28,830 nt of DNA from Dissophora ornata (lineage: Eukaryota > Mortierellomycota > Mortierellomycetes > Mortierellales > Mortierellaceae). Below are positions 11,340 through 21,408 of this stretch, one piece after another (within the stretch, counting starts at the first letter, position 1; every line of letters starts with the position of its first letter). Where the stretch lies: assembly GCA_025201705.1 (NCBI GenBank), contig MU616976.1:1-28830 (forward strand), read 5' to 3'. Under the pieces are notes generated by a model. It was not told the DNA's origin, did not search any database, and worked only from the letters and a program-made list of their open reading frames with translations. Position numbers and translations under genes: made by a program.

Positions 11340-11609
11340 CTATGAGGATTCTGGGATTTTACATTGGAAACTTGCTGAGGATAACAACCTATCCTCCATT
11401 GACTTGCTACTGTCCAATGCTTCGGTAACAATAGTCCACACGATTTCCGACCAATCGAAGGGCTTCGACGTAGATCGTGGTGTCCATATCGGAACACCGA
11501 GCCTCGCGAACTCTGAACCCTTGTGTTCGGTGTCGAGTTGCGCCGCAAGATCGCCTATGATGAGTGATACGGTGGGATTGGATAGAGGGCGACTGGGAAT
11601 GGAAGTACA
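11340..11609 (-). other. Unassigned open frame, possible exon or decayed gene
   Basis: One minus-strand frame is open for 89 codons between in-frame stops and ends with TAG at 11342-11340. It has no ATG near its beginning. The translation has balanced composition (for example VSLIIGDLAAQLDTEHKG and FDWSEIVWTIVTEALD), unlike the low-complexity shadow frames around it. A TTCCCAG at its upstream edge could be a 3' splice site, with a pyrimidine-rich stretch further upstream. I cannot find a confident first exon and recognise no family. It may be the last exon of a small gene, a remnant, or chance. Confidence 0.25.
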
Positions 11610-11975
11610 TCAGCAGCGAACAGGGCTGTGCAAAAGACATGGAGAAAAGTACAAAAGTACAAATGAGAGTTGAGGAGGGGAGGGGGGGGGTTGCTGATTC
11701 AGGTCCATACAACAGAGCCCTTGTGGCTGTTTTGACGCGGTGAAAAATAGGGGCCATGTAAGACAAGGTCGCGCGACGCGTACACGTTGTGAATCCGAAA
11801 CATTCGAATCCTGAGTGGGAAAAGCGGCAGTGCTACAGAGTGAAAAATCTGCACTGCGCAATCGACTTCCTCTCATCCCATTCCTCGACACACATTCAAC
11901 TCTTCATTGACTTTGGATCCGCCGTTTATTCCCCCCTCCCTCCCGTCCCCTCACCTCAAACAGAACAGAAGTATC

Positions 11976-13196
11976 ATGGAGACATCAACAACACCGCTGC
12001 AACTGGTCGATGATACTGCTACGACCTCCTCCATCTCCACCAGATCCACTCCATTACAAACAACATCAACCACGCCGCTTAACAGAACCCCTTCAGGACC
12101 CTCACCTGATTCGCAACAGGCGTACGCCCACCTTCACAACAGGGAAGCCGTCCCCGAGTCCATCAAGGACTTCCGCCTTTTTGACGGCCAAAACTCGCCT
12201 CAGAACATCGCTGTCTATGGCTTTGGTCTGGGCGCACTCTTCGGAGCCAGTATCATCCTGGCAACAATCGTCCAGACATCGATCCCACAGTTCTGGCTCT
12301 TCTTGGCTGCACTGGGTGTCTTCCATGCACTCGAATATATTGCAATTGCGCTGTTCAACCCAACCAAACTCAAGCTGGACTGTAAGTTTGATGGGATAAT
12401 CGCAACATAGGCATCGATCGGGCAATGGCAATGTAACTCTAATTTTTTTTTTGTGTAATTTTTTTTCTTGATCGTAGCGTTTTTGTTGAACCACAGCCCG
12501 GAATACACGTTGGCTACTGTCAGTGGTATTAGCGAGTTTCTTATCGAGCTCTACTTTTTCCCCCAGATGAAGTCATGGGGTATTTTGAACAAGATCGGTC
12601 TTGTGCTTGTGGTCGTTGGTCAGGCAGCTCGTACGCTGGCTATGTTCTCAGCCAAATCCAACTTCTCGCACCATGTTGAATATTACAAGGAGGAGCATCA
12701 TGTCTTAGTGACCGATGGTATCTACAGGTAATAATTTTGATCACTCACTTTTTTTTTTTTTGGTCGTGCGAGTTGTGCGAGCATGTCTGCGCCCATGTCT
12801 GATATGGCATTGTTTCAGTCTAATTGCATCATGGAGCGCTCTTTCGAGAGATGTGGTTCTATCCGTCAAATTAAAAATAACTTCACACGCCAAAAAATTA
12901 TCCCTTTTTGTCCTTCCACTGCTGCTGCCACTGGAAGATCATCACTAACGTCAGACACATTCATACTCACCTATAGTGTCCTGAGGCATCCATCGTACTT
13001 TGGGTTCTACTACTGGGCTTTGGGATCGCAGCTCATGATGATGAACCCAGTTTGCTTCATTGGCTTCGCTGCAGCATTATATCACTTTTTCTCCGAGAGG
13101 ATTGAGGTAGAAGAGAAGCTGTTGACCCGCTTCTTTGGACAGGACTATCGTGACTACAAGGCAAGGACAAGCACTGGCCTTCCTTTGATCAAGTAA
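11976..13196 (+). CDS. STE14: Protein-S-isoprenylcysteine O-methyltransferase (ICMT/Ste14)
   Basis: Three exons, 11976-12381, 12478-12727 and 12977-13196, encode 291 aa with matching phases. The N-terminal ~65 residues are Ser/Thr-rich and probably cytosolic. Several membrane segments follow (around IAVYGFGLGALFGASIILAT, FWLFLAALGVFHALEYIAI and IGLVLVVVGQAARTLAMF). The C-terminal catalytic half has the ICMT hallmarks HHVEYYKEEHHVLVTDGIY, SVLRHPSYFGFYYWALGSQ and ERIEVEEKLLTRFFGQDY, ending in TGLPLIK. The enzyme carboxyl-methylates the C-terminal prenylcysteine of CaaX proteins such as Ras and pheromone precursors in the ER membrane, using S-adenosylmethionine. The second intron is 249 nt, longer than its neighbours. 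Convergent with cyclin H; the stops are 120 bp apart. Confidence 0.96.
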
Positions 13197-13316
13197 CTTG
13201 AAACTACTGTAGGAAGAATGAGCAATATAAAAATAGAAGTATTTTGCTGCATGTCCCTCCATCTTGCTATATCCTGTCGTAAGATTAGCGTGTAGAGAAC
13301 GACATTGAGATGACAT
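13197..13316. other. Convergent 3' gap, ICMT and cyclin H
   Basis: 120 bp between opposing stops. On the plus strand an A-rich stretch just after the ICMT stop (AATATAAAAATAG near 13223) may serve as its polyadenylation region. Confidence 0.4.
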
Positions 13317-13320
13317 TTAT
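13315..13320 (-). terminator. AATAAA overlapping the cyclin H stop codon
   Basis: The minus strand reads GAATAAATG, so the TAA stop sits inside a perfect AATAAA hexamer. If used, the 3' UTR would be only about 10-30 nt. The gap to the convergent ICMT stop is 120 bp. Confidence 0.5.
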
Positions 13321-15035
13321 TCAGGGGAGCTATCATCGCCCAATTTCGTCCGCTTGCCAGGATGGTCATCATCATCGTCGTCGTCATCATCATCGCCATT
13401 GGATTCCATCCTCTTCCTCTTTCCGTAGCTAGAAGGAGTGTACATCAGCGATTTGAATATAAATTACTTTGCCATCAACTATGCATATCGATACAGAGAT
13501 GTAAATTGTTGGCAGACTCACATGAGACTATCAGGATTTTTGGCAGGGTCCTTGCACATTTTTAGTCGCTTGTCGATCTCTGTTGCAACGGACTTTTCCA
13601 CGTCGATGCAGCGTGGATCCTCCAACAGAACACTTTCGATGACATCCAAGATCGGAAGCAACGTTTCATTGTATTTCTGCGCGGCGCTCTCTGTTGACTT
13701 GAACTTGTAGCTGGCATACCTATCATGTTTCATTTCATTTCAGAGAGACTTGTTACTGTTGAAATGAACACTATGCCTTTCTTATCGATGGAATTCCGTG
13801 ATTACCTTTCAAAATCGTATGATTCTTCCTTGCAGGCCATCTTTATCGTTGCCAGCGCGATCTGAGAGGGCTGGTATAAGAAGCAAAGGTCTGTGTGCAA
13901 TGAGGTATCAATGAACTTCAAGGCTGTTTCGTAGACTTTTTGCAGCCTCTTCACGTTTTCTGTCACCGCCTGTCAATAGATGCAAATGTGGAATTAGACA
14001 GCGTTGAAACATACACGCATGCAAAAGAAAAAAAGAAAAAAAGAAAAAGAAAAAGGCACAGAGCTAGAACTTACCTGCATGTCGTAAAAAAACCCGAGGC
14101 ATGGGCGGTAAGGGTGATGGACTGTGAAATGAAAACGTAGGTTCTTGCATATCAAAAACTCTAGATTCAAGATTGACTCCCGAGGGCTCTTGAGCGCATT
14201 CGAAAAATCCTCGATCGTCATCAGGTAGTTTTCTGTCTTTCGCGCCAGGAACATGCACGTCAGCCTAGAGACATGTAGAGCAGTTAGTTGTGAACTGTAT
14301 ATCCTGTCTGTCGATGTTGCTTTAGATAATAGAACCCACGAAGCAAATTATTCGTACATGACATCCTTTGGATGGTAATCCATGACAGTATTTTCCAGGA
14401 AGAACCGCTTCATGTACACAATGGCTGTCGCCTATAGAGAACGTCGGGTCGATTAATGATTACCAAGGGAACCTGTGACAAGCACCTCAAGCCGTTATAT
14501 ATACTCATAAAAAACAGCGGTCCATACCATCGCGTAGGCTGGAAGCTTCCAGTATCTGAAGATTTGAACCATTCTGCGCTCATAGAATCCAAGCAAAGCC
14601 AGCTCCTCATCCACATTGAGAAATTTTAAGTCCAGAGGCAGGTCGTCAACCGTCAGACCTTGTTCAATCCTCTGTAGTCACAAGAGATGGATCGGCATAG
14701 TATCTCGGGTTAGGCTACATGTTCAGGAACGTACGGTAAAATACTCCAGTCAAGGTGGAGCAACAGAATTCAGATACCTGCTGGCGTTCTTCTTCGATGT
14801 TTTGCTTGGTGCTGGAGATAGCCTCCTGGTTAATCCCACTTCGCAGATCATTCAAGGCGCCCTGTGTATATCGCCAATGATTGTATTGTGTAGACTGTTC
14901 GTAAAGCTGCTTCAGGTCGACTCCTTTCTTGGATTCGCTGTTATCTGTGGCACCATCTACACCCTTGGCAGTATTTGCAGTCTCCTGGGCGGTGCTTATG
15001 CTACTGCTGTTGATGTTGTCTGTGGTTGCGGACAT
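13317..15035 (-). CDS. CCL1: Cyclin H, regulatory subunit of the TFIIH CDK-activating kinase
   Basis: Seven exons on the minus strand: 15035-14778, 14671-14528, 14431-14358, 14264-14075, 13969-13806, 13719-13522 and 13428-13317. They encode 379 aa, in the range of cyclin H/Ccl1. An acidic Ser/Thr-rich N-terminus leads to YEQSTQYNHWRYT, like the N-terminal helix of cyclin H. The cyclin box follows: MKRFFLENTVMDYHPKDVML, TCMFLARKTENY and FHFTVHHPYRPCLGFFYD. A second cyclin fold contains LCFLYQPSQIALATI. The last exon adds a basic patch (YGKRKRME) and a run of ten Asp. It is joined through GTGAGT at 13521; without it the frame stops one codon later. Cyclin H activates Cdk7/Kin28 for Pol II CTD and CDK phosphorylation. 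Divergent from the PPR gene. Confidence 0.95.
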
Positions 15036-15223
15036 TGCTGACTCCTATGGTGGAAAAGCATGAGGGTCGCAAGTTGTCTTGCCGGTTAAAAAGTGGTGGC
15101 AAATGGAGACAAGCCACATCCAGATCTCTAGTTGGCCGTTTCAATGGATCTTGACCCGCGCGAAGGAATCTGATCCACTCCATCGCTACCCTCATCCAAC
15201 TTGTCACTACATCAAGCAAGCCC
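15036..15223. promoter_or_regulatory. Divergent promoter between cyclin H and the PPR gene
   Basis: Only 188 bp separate the two ATGs, so both genes must share a compact promoter. No TATA box or strong known motif stands out. Confidence 0.5.
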
Positions 15224-17500
15224 ATGAGCGCAGTGGAGATCACCAGACGAGCATCGGCGATTGCCCGCTTAAAGCCGACTCTCCATGCAGGATCCAGTCA
15301 TGGGTGCATACATCACGGTTCAGGAACACTGCATCAGTGGATGCGGTTGGTGCTACAGATGCGGCCATTGACTTGCTCGACCCGCCAGCCTGTCAAGTAC
15401 AGGACGCGATGCCTACCCAGCCAAAGATCCATGCACTCAAACAGCTCCACAGGACGTACTCCGACAACGAACACCAAAGAGAGGACAGCAGCCCAAAGCC
15501 CTTGGGACATTCCACCAATATCTCGATCGTCTTTACCTCCTAACGCGCGACGACCCAACCAGCCGGCTTCGACAAGTGGTAGCCGCCCTCCCAGGGATAG
15601 CACCTTTAAAGTCGCCGCCGCTACATCGCCACACTTTCCCTCAGATCACGGCCTTATTCCTGACCTGTCTTCAATGGAACCTGGCGTAGACTACTGGCGA
15701 TTTTATCAGGATCGGCTCAATGAAAAGAACCCCGTTACCAACACGGATCTCCATCGACTCTGTCAGTGGCTCAGGAGCAAGGACGTGACAAACGATGTAG
15801 CCCTCAAACTGAGCAAGCTTATAGAGGAGTTACGCAGACGTGCTGTGCCCTTCAACGTCGACATCTACAACGATCTGATCCACCTTCACATCAAGCGGCG
15901 AAAGTTCCAGGACGCACAGAAGATAATCGAAATTCTGGCAAGGGAACCACAAGACATGCCCACAAGTCAGAGACTACTCGCACTTCAAATGGCAATGCAC
16001 CTCAGGAGCGGGAACGAGACTGCGCTGCAGAAGCTGGTTGAGGACAAAGAGAACGGAATTAAACAATACATGGACCAGTTTCTTGCGTGGACCAAGGGAC
16101 TTCAGCTTACAAATGACCAGATCGACCACGCCAAGCGCATCTTTCACGATATACAGAGTGCTCGATGCCCTCCCAACTCCAGACGGTTTACCCACCTTCT
16201 CGAGACCCTGTTTGCAAGGAATCGACCTGAAGAGGCAATTGCGCTCGTAAAACATACACTTGACATTGGATTCCCTGCCGACAAGTTTACGAGCTCATGC
16301 GTCATGTCAGGCTTGCTAAAGGCCAGACTTTATGATCAAGCCATACAGGTCTGGGACAGAATCGCGCAACAATCGGGAGCACGCCCAGATCTAGTTGTTT
16401 TCAACTCGCTTCTCTCGGTACTCTGTCAGGAACCCAAGACATTTCCAACGGCAGTGGAGATTTGGAATCGAGTACTGGCAGATCCAGAAATCAAACCGGA
16501 TGCGTACAGTTTTTCCAGCATGCTGAGCGGATATTTTCGAGTACACGATTCTGACTCAGCCCTTGGTTTGTGGGAAGTGATGCAGATGAAACCGTACTCG
16601 ATCCGGCCGACTCCTATCCTGTTCAATACCGTCATCACGGGCCTATTCTACAACCACCTACCCGAGAAAGCCAAGGAGTTCTACGAGGGGATGATAGCCT
16701 GCAATGACGAGATCCCATTGGACACATATCAAATTATGATCAAGGGTCTGCTCTCTGTCTTGGACCAGGAGGCGTTGAACAAGGTTCTCAGTAGGATGTC
16801 GAAATCTGGAATAGAACCGAGCGATATGACATATAATATCGTTGCGGATACCATCTTTTCACAGCGCGATGCGAAATCTGCGATCGAGGTCATGGAGTTG
16901 ATGTCAAGTCGCGGGATACCCAAGACAGCTGTCACATACTCGGCCGCTATTGCAGGATTTGTCAAGATTGGCGCTCTAGACGATGCCAAGAAAGTATTTG
17001 AGGAGATGAAACTGGCCGGCTGCCAGCCCTCGATCCATACCTACGGAGCCATGATGCAGGGCGCGTTTAAGGCCGGTGATGTCGGACTCGCAGAGGAGAT
17101 GGCCAATCTTGCCATGACCACGACCAAGGAGGGCATGTCCCCAGGCGCCTATTCAATAATGATCACGGGGTATGCTAACCTTTTAATGATGGATCAAGCC
17201 GAGAAATGGGCTGTGGATATGCAAAGGACGGCGCTCAAGGATAATAATGCTCGACCTCCATGGAAAGTGTACTATACTCTTCTACAAGTTTGCGTGAAGA
17301 ATCGACTATGGGACTCGGCTAACAGGGTTTTGGAGGTGATGAAGATATCAGAGTTTCACTCAACGGTTCCGAAACTCACCAAGCTTATCCAAGAAGTGGA
17401 GAGAGTCCGTGATGGAGGCGTGCAGCGAGCAGTAAGCAAGACGGCATCAGCTCGTGCGCCGAGACCTTCCACGACTCTGAACCTTGAAATAGAAAATTAA
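15224..17500 (+). CDS. Pentatricopeptide repeat protein, probably mitochondrial
   Basis: A single uninterrupted frame of 758 codons, intronless among intron-rich neighbours. The first ~110 residues are rich in Arg, Ser and Thr with few acidic residues, as in a mitochondrial presequence. From about residue 200 there are roughly 12 tandem 35-residue helical repeats of PPR type. Repeat starts include VDIYNDLIHLHIKRRKFQDA, DLVVFNSLLSVL, DAYSFSSMLSGYFRVHDSDS, MTYNIVADTIFSQRDAKSA and AVTYSAAIAGFVKIGALDDA. PPR proteins bind organellar RNA sequence-specifically and act in processing, stability or translation. The exact target and ortholog cannot be read from sequence. The start is the first ATG of the frame; a later Met (at 15431) is possible if the presequence is shorter. 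Convergent with Arb1. Confidence 0.92.
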   Translation: MSAVEITRRASAIARLKPTLHAGSSHGCIHHGSGTLHQWMRLVLQMRPLTCSTRQPVKYRTRCLPSQRSMHSNSSTGRTPTTNTKERTAAQSPWDIPPISRSSLPPNARRPNQPASTSGSRPPRDSTFKVAAATSPHFPSDHGLIPDLSSMEPGVDYWRFYQDRLNEKNPVTNTDLHRLCQWLRSKDVTNDVALKLSKLIEELRRRAVPFNVDIYNDLIHLHIKRRKFQDAQKIIEILAREPQDMPTSQRLLALQMAMHLRSGNETALQKLVEDKENGIKQYMDQFLAWTKGLQLTNDQIDHAKRIFHDIQSARCPPNSRRFTHLLETLFARNRPEEAIALVKHTLDIGFPADKFTSSCVMSGLLKARLYDQAIQVWDRIAQQSGARPDLVVFNSLLSVLCQEPKTFPTAVEIWNRVLADPEIKPDAYSFSSMLSGYFRVHDSDSALGLWEVMQMKPYSIRPTPILFNTVITGLFYNHLPEKAKEFYEGMIACNDEIPLDTYQIMIKGLLSVLDQEALNKVLSRMSKSGIEPSDMTYNIVADTIFSQRDAKSAIEVMELMSSRGIPKTAVTYSAAIAGFVKIGALDDAKKVFEEMKLAGCQPSIHTYGAMMQGAFKAGDVGLAEEMANLAMTTTKEGMSPGAYSIMITGYANLLMMDQAEKWAVDMQRTALKDNNARPPWKVYYTLLQVCVKNRLWDSANRVLEVMKISEFHSTVPKLTKLIQEVERVRDGGVQRAVSKTASARAPRPSTTLNLEIEN

Positions 17501-17505
17501 ATAAA
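17500..17505 (+). terminator. AATAAA overlapping the PPR stop codon
   Basis: The TAA stop at 17498-17500 runs directly into AATAAA, sharing one base. This implies a very short 3' UTR. Confidence 0.5.
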
Positions 17506-17533
17506 CTCAGATGTTTAAATCGTGTGGTACAGC

Positions 17534-17539
17534 TTTATT
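17534..17539 (-). terminator. AATAAA polyadenylation signal, Arb1
   Basis: TTTATT on the plus strand gives a minus-strand AATAAA 62 nt past the Arb1 stop. It lies 29 nt beyond the PPR signal on the other strand, so the two 3' ends probably touch or overlap. Confidence 0.5.
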
Positions 17540-17600
17540 GCAAACTGTGAGTCGCGCGCTGGTTGAGCGACACCGGCACACGACAGGGTGAAGGGAATCT

Positions 17601-19452
17601 TTAGTCATCCCACTCGTCCAGCGGCACCTCGATCTCATCAGCCTCGAGATAGTACGTTGGAAATATGGATGCCTGCTCCAAATACGACATTCCGTTCGAT
17701 AGAGTGTACACGTAGGCTGTCACTCTCATTCCCAGCAACATCTTGGTGGCAATACTTGGATCAAAGTACACGTGAATCTTTTGTCGTTGATCCATGGGTT
17801 TTTGCTCCTCCCGAGGGAGCTCGTGGTCCCATTCCGCAAAGATCACGTCTGCGAACAATGGTATTGGGATAAGATCCTCCTCTGCAGCTAGCCTGTCCGA
17901 GTCGGAGTTGTCGAAAGGCGAGGGTAGTGCCTCTATTGTCTGGCCTTCTCCTTGATGCGCTTCGCCCAGTAACATCTTGTCGACCATGGCTACTATCCTA
18001 GCCTCATCCTCAGCCGTCATTTCGCTCTGAGACTCTGCTCCATCCAGGGTATCGCCCTGGGCCTCGAGTTCGGTCGGAATGTCGATGCGAATAATCTCAA
18101 ACTCCATAAACTGTCGAGGGCTGACTGTAATGCTCTTAAGATCGATATCGGCACCAATCAACGACTTGACTATCTTTTCGGCTGTGGCTCGATTCATACC
18201 CAGTGTTTCAACCAGGACCTGCTGATCCTGCCATTGCGAATCCAGAAAGCCGTACCACTCGCCACCGAATAAAAGCGAGCACGCCTTGTCATATCGACTA
18301 GGCCATCCATTGCTGATGATTTTGCATAGCGGCAACTCGATCTTCGCCTGCTCAGCTACAGCCAGCGCACTCCGCAGATCTTGCTCGTGTTCTGGGATCA
18401 CGTTACGGATAAGGAAGTAATTCAAAAGGGCTGCTACCACTAGTGGGGCATCCCTATAATAAACCATCTCGATCCACCCTGTGTTATTCAAAAAGTGCTG
18501 GGACAGAAACGTAGTCGCCACGTTCGTAAAGTCGACTTCTTGTCCATCCTCCGGCAGGTCCACGAGATCTATTCCTGCGTTCATAGCATCAAAGTCTGGC
18601 TCTCCATCGTCATTTTCAAGTCCGCTGGATTTGACGGCACCTCCTTGAAAGCTCTTGGGGCCTGTGTGAATGCCGCCATAGTCAAGATAAGTAGAAAGAA
18701 TCTTCAGTCGCTCGGGAGTGAACTTGCGGTTCTTGCGGAATCTAGTAACTGCGGTCTCGACTCTTTCAGCAACTGACTTTGACCTATTGAATTACAAAAA
18801 AAAAAAAAAAAAAAAAAAGAAAAGGTAAGGTAAGCAATCAAGCTAGCTCATGTTATGATTAGATCTGATCACGACGCGCCAAAAGAGAGCGGTCGCTACT
18901 ATTCACGGAGCAGAGTGAAAGCCAAAATGTGGGTATATATACTTGCATGTCAAAGGGGTCCTCGGGCTCAAGAGTCGCGGCATTGTTAAGAAGATCCTCC
19001 AGGTCGGGCTTGTTGGCGGATTTTTTCTTCTTTTTCTTTTTCTTCTTCTTTTCGCCACCTTGGAGAGGTGCTGCCTCGCTAGAACTGGTAAGACCATTTG
19101 ATGGACCTGCTGACCCTGCTATTCAAGGAATGAAAAGATCATTAGACGGGGGTCAAACACGCATATTACATGAAGGCATATAATGTTTTGCTTGTTTACT
19201 TTGTGGCTGTGTGTCGCTGTCGGTGGCCTCTTCGCTGTCCGAGTAATCCCCGATGGCATTCATGGTCCGATTCATCTCCTGAAACATACGCGAGACAGTA
19301 TCCCGAGCTTGGCTAAGAAAGCCAAGGACGAGGCAGATTGCAAAGCGCCGAGTAAGTGACGGTGTGCTGATGGACTAAAAAGGCATGCATCACAACGCAA
19401 GTGTTGGGCAACGTGTATGGGCTTACTCCTCGGTCATTTCAGGTGCATCCAT
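17601..19452 (-). CDS. ARB1: Argonaute siRNA chaperone (ARC) complex subunit Arb1
   Basis: Four exons on the minus strand, 19452-19427, 19312-19200, 19118-18943 and 18776-17601, give about 496 aa. The N-terminus is acidic, followed by a lysine run (around 75-85) and DLEDLLNNAATLEPEDPFDM. Then come SVAERVETAVTRFRKNRKF and YLDYGGIHTGPKSFQGG, the Arb1 family signature. The region LVDLPEDGQEVDFTNVATTF and the long conserved C-terminal domain also fit. In fission yeast Arb1 partners Ago1 and Arb2 in the ARC complex, which accepts duplex siRNA and supports heterochromatic silencing (family knowledge). The last 3' splice site is ambiguous: TAG at 18784 is the first AG after a 23-nt T tract, but only the AAG seven bases downstream (exon from 18776) keeps the frame. 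The two tiny N-terminal exons are inferred from phase and are less certain. Confidence 0.85.
18796..18818 (+). repeat. A23 homopolymer inside an Arb1 intron
   Basis: A run of 23 A on the plus strand. In the transcript sense it is a T tract just upstream of the 3' splice site of the last Arb1 intron, so it acts as an extreme polypyrimidine tract. Its length is likely to vary. Confidence 0.8.
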
Positions 19453-19736
19453 GGTGCGGTCGAAAATGGGGGGTCAATGGTTGCAAGAAGCAGAGAGCAA
19501 AGGGAAAGGCGAAGGGAAAGGCGAAGGGAAAACAATAGCTGTGGCTGCTTTCGCGTCCACCACGAAGCGCGCACGGATCCATTCAATTGGCAAAACCACA
19601 CATGCTTCGTATCCTTGTGGTATTGTTTCGCAAAGAAAATGTTTATTATGTAAAATGACATGAAGCAATCAGATAACGATCGCGGAAAGGGAACCAACTG
19701 TTTTCACGACTCGGCGACCGCAAACAAGGAGGGTGT
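19453..19736. other. Gap between p24 and Arb1 (same strand)
   Basis: 284 bp hold the p24 3' UTR, with a minus-strand AATAAA at 19647-19642 about 90 nt past its stop, and the Arb1 promoter. A short direct repeat of GGGAAAGGCGAA (around 19501-19528) lies about 50-75 bp upstream of the Arb1 start. Confidence 0.45.
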
Positions 19737-20733
19737 CTAGACAACGCGCTTGACCTCGAAAAAGCGCTTGAGGTACGTGATCTGGAAGACGCAGACGAGG
19801 AACAAGATGCCAGACTGGAACAGCGACCACCACACCACACGCGAGTTTGTGCTCTCAGCAGCTAATAAAGTGATCATTTTCATGACAGAAAGTTGCAGAT
19901 GGTGAGTTTCACGAAGAATCCCTGAAATCTTCGCATCATATAGACAGTTGACAGACGGGAACAGGGGTCATTGGCACGTACTATTACGGTGCGTTCTCTC
20001 ACGAGCCAAGGTGTACTCTTGCTCGTTCCTGATCTCTTGAATTCCAGCAGCCAGTTCGCGAATCTCGTTCTCCAAAGGATCAGCCTTGTGCGCTGTAACG
20101 GAAAACATGTCGCATAAAAAGGCAATTGATAGACGTTAGCAAGGAGAGACTTTAAATGCGCATTTCTGACAAGTAGTAGAGGTAGATCAGGGCCAAAGCA
20201 CGTACTCGCGTCCTCTCTGTACGGCTCCATGACCAGGGCGTTGAAACCCACGGTCTTCTCTGTGATAGTCGAGAAGGCGTTACTGAAGCAGTACTCGTGC
20301 TTGCCGTTGACCTTGGCCTCGTGGTTGTATGTAGCCGAGGCTTCCTTGGTCGCATCCTCGACCAGAGTGTTGCTGGGGTCGGTCATCTACAAAAGAGATT
20401 CAGGATAGAGTTTAGACATCGTGAAACACTAGCTTCTTGATGGCGCTGAGGCTGATTCATGTGTCCAGGGTCGCGGATGCGTGCTCGCGGTAGGAGTGCG
20501 GCGCGCTACGCTGATTGACCGATAGGGCTGCTTCGTGTGGTGTGTTTTACCCAAAAGTCAATGTCAAGATGACCACCCTCGCCGACTTGGAAGGACACAT
20601 GGAGGTTGTCGCCCTTCTTGAGTATTTCAAAGAAGCATCGACGCTCCTGGGCAGGGACGACCACGTTGAAGGCGGCCACGGATTGGATGGCCACGAAAAG
20701 GGTGACGGCGAGGAGAGTGAGTTTGAGAAGCAT
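19737..20733 (-). CDS. EMP24: p24/emp24 cargo receptor, p24-beta (TMED2/Emp24) type
   Basis: Four exons on the minus strand, 20733-20551, 20386-20206, 20092-19982 and 19861-19737, encode 199 aa, the usual p24 length. The first ~21 residues (MLLKLTLLAVTLFVAIQSVA) are a signal peptide. The GOLD domain follows, with the conserved cysteine pair in RRCFFEILK and HEYCFSNAFST. A lumenal coiled coil (LENEIRELAAGIQEIRNEQE) leads to YTLARERTHRNTAESTNSRV. One membrane segment (SLFQSGILFLVCVFQITYL) ends in a short tail KRFFEVKRVV, with the FF motif used by COPII/COPI and the -FEVRRVV-like end of TMED2. These proteins cycle between ER and Golgi and load cargo, including GPI-anchored proteins. Divergent from the Ariadne gene. 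Confidence 0.96.
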
Positions 20734-21408
20734 TGTAGTTCCTTCCGAGTATAGGTGTGATGATTGTGTCTACGAACGGGTTAATGAACGGAAAGCGATC
20801 AGATCAAGCGGGAGAAGACGAGGATGATGATGATGATGATGATCAGGCATGCGTCCATGACGTGTGGGAAGGGATGAAGTTGCCGCATGTCACGTGCAGC
20901 ACTCAACCATCAACCAGGGGCACAGCTATTTTGTCGCACCACCAGCACCCACACTCCGTACAAGACCCGCCAGAAGCTTGACTGCCAGGAATGAGGGCTC
21001 TTGCGCTGTGGATCAGGCAAATGAGGATTGGGCGATGGAGGGAGAGGGATGGACACATGAATGGCGACAGGGACTTGCTCTGCTGGGTCAAGCGACACTG
21101 CGGAGCAGGGAGAAACACTCGTTCCCGGTGCGTGTCTGCGCGCGCGTTTCCAAGAGCTGCCGCAACCAGCGTTGACTCTCATTCCATTCCAATTCCAAAT
21201 CTTTTATTCGTCTCGCTTTCGTTCTCTTCTCTCTTCTCTCTTCTCTCTTTATATCTTTCTGTTCCGCACACCCCTCCTACTGGCACCCGTCCCCATCGCT
21301 CGCCCACTCTCTTTCTCTCTCTCTCTCGCTCTTCTCTTTCTTTCCTTCCCCTCCTCCTCTGATTCGTGCAAGCCCACGCTCTCTTCTCTTGTATTTGCCA
21401 TTGCCACC
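20734..21408. promoter_or_regulatory. Divergent promoter region, p24 and Ariadne genes
   Basis: 675 bp separate the two ATGs. The region holds a GAT trinucleotide run (about 20823-20843), a CACGTG E-box at 20891-20896, and a long CT-rich tract at about 21205-21360 leading to the Ariadne start. The start itself has a full GCCACC Kozak context. Short open frames here are low-complexity shadows of the repeats. Confidence 0.5.

Larger units (their letters stand above)
11238..11975. other. 738-bp intergenic region before ICMT
   Basis: This holds the GST 3' UTR, the unassigned minus-strand frame described separately, a G-rich run near 11675-11690, and the ICMT promoter. Close to the promoter are a TCGCGCGA palindrome (11769-11776) and an overlapping ACGCGT (11776-11781). 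A pyrimidine-rich leader (~11865-11960) precedes the ICMT start. No tRNA or other RNA gene was recognised. Confidence 0.4.

Noticed and set aside
11780..11825. TTCGAAT near 11812, reminiscent of a tRNA T-loop
   Set aside because: The flanking bases do not pair into a T stem on either strand and no D or anticodon arm is evident.
12728..12976. Possible snoRNA or extra exon in the long ICMT intron
   Set aside because: No paired C and D boxes or H/ACA pattern were seen, and exons 2 and 3 already join in phase to the family consensus.
20818..20846. GAT-rich run as a possible array
   Set aside because: It is a simple trinucleotide run without spacers or repeats of CRISPR type.
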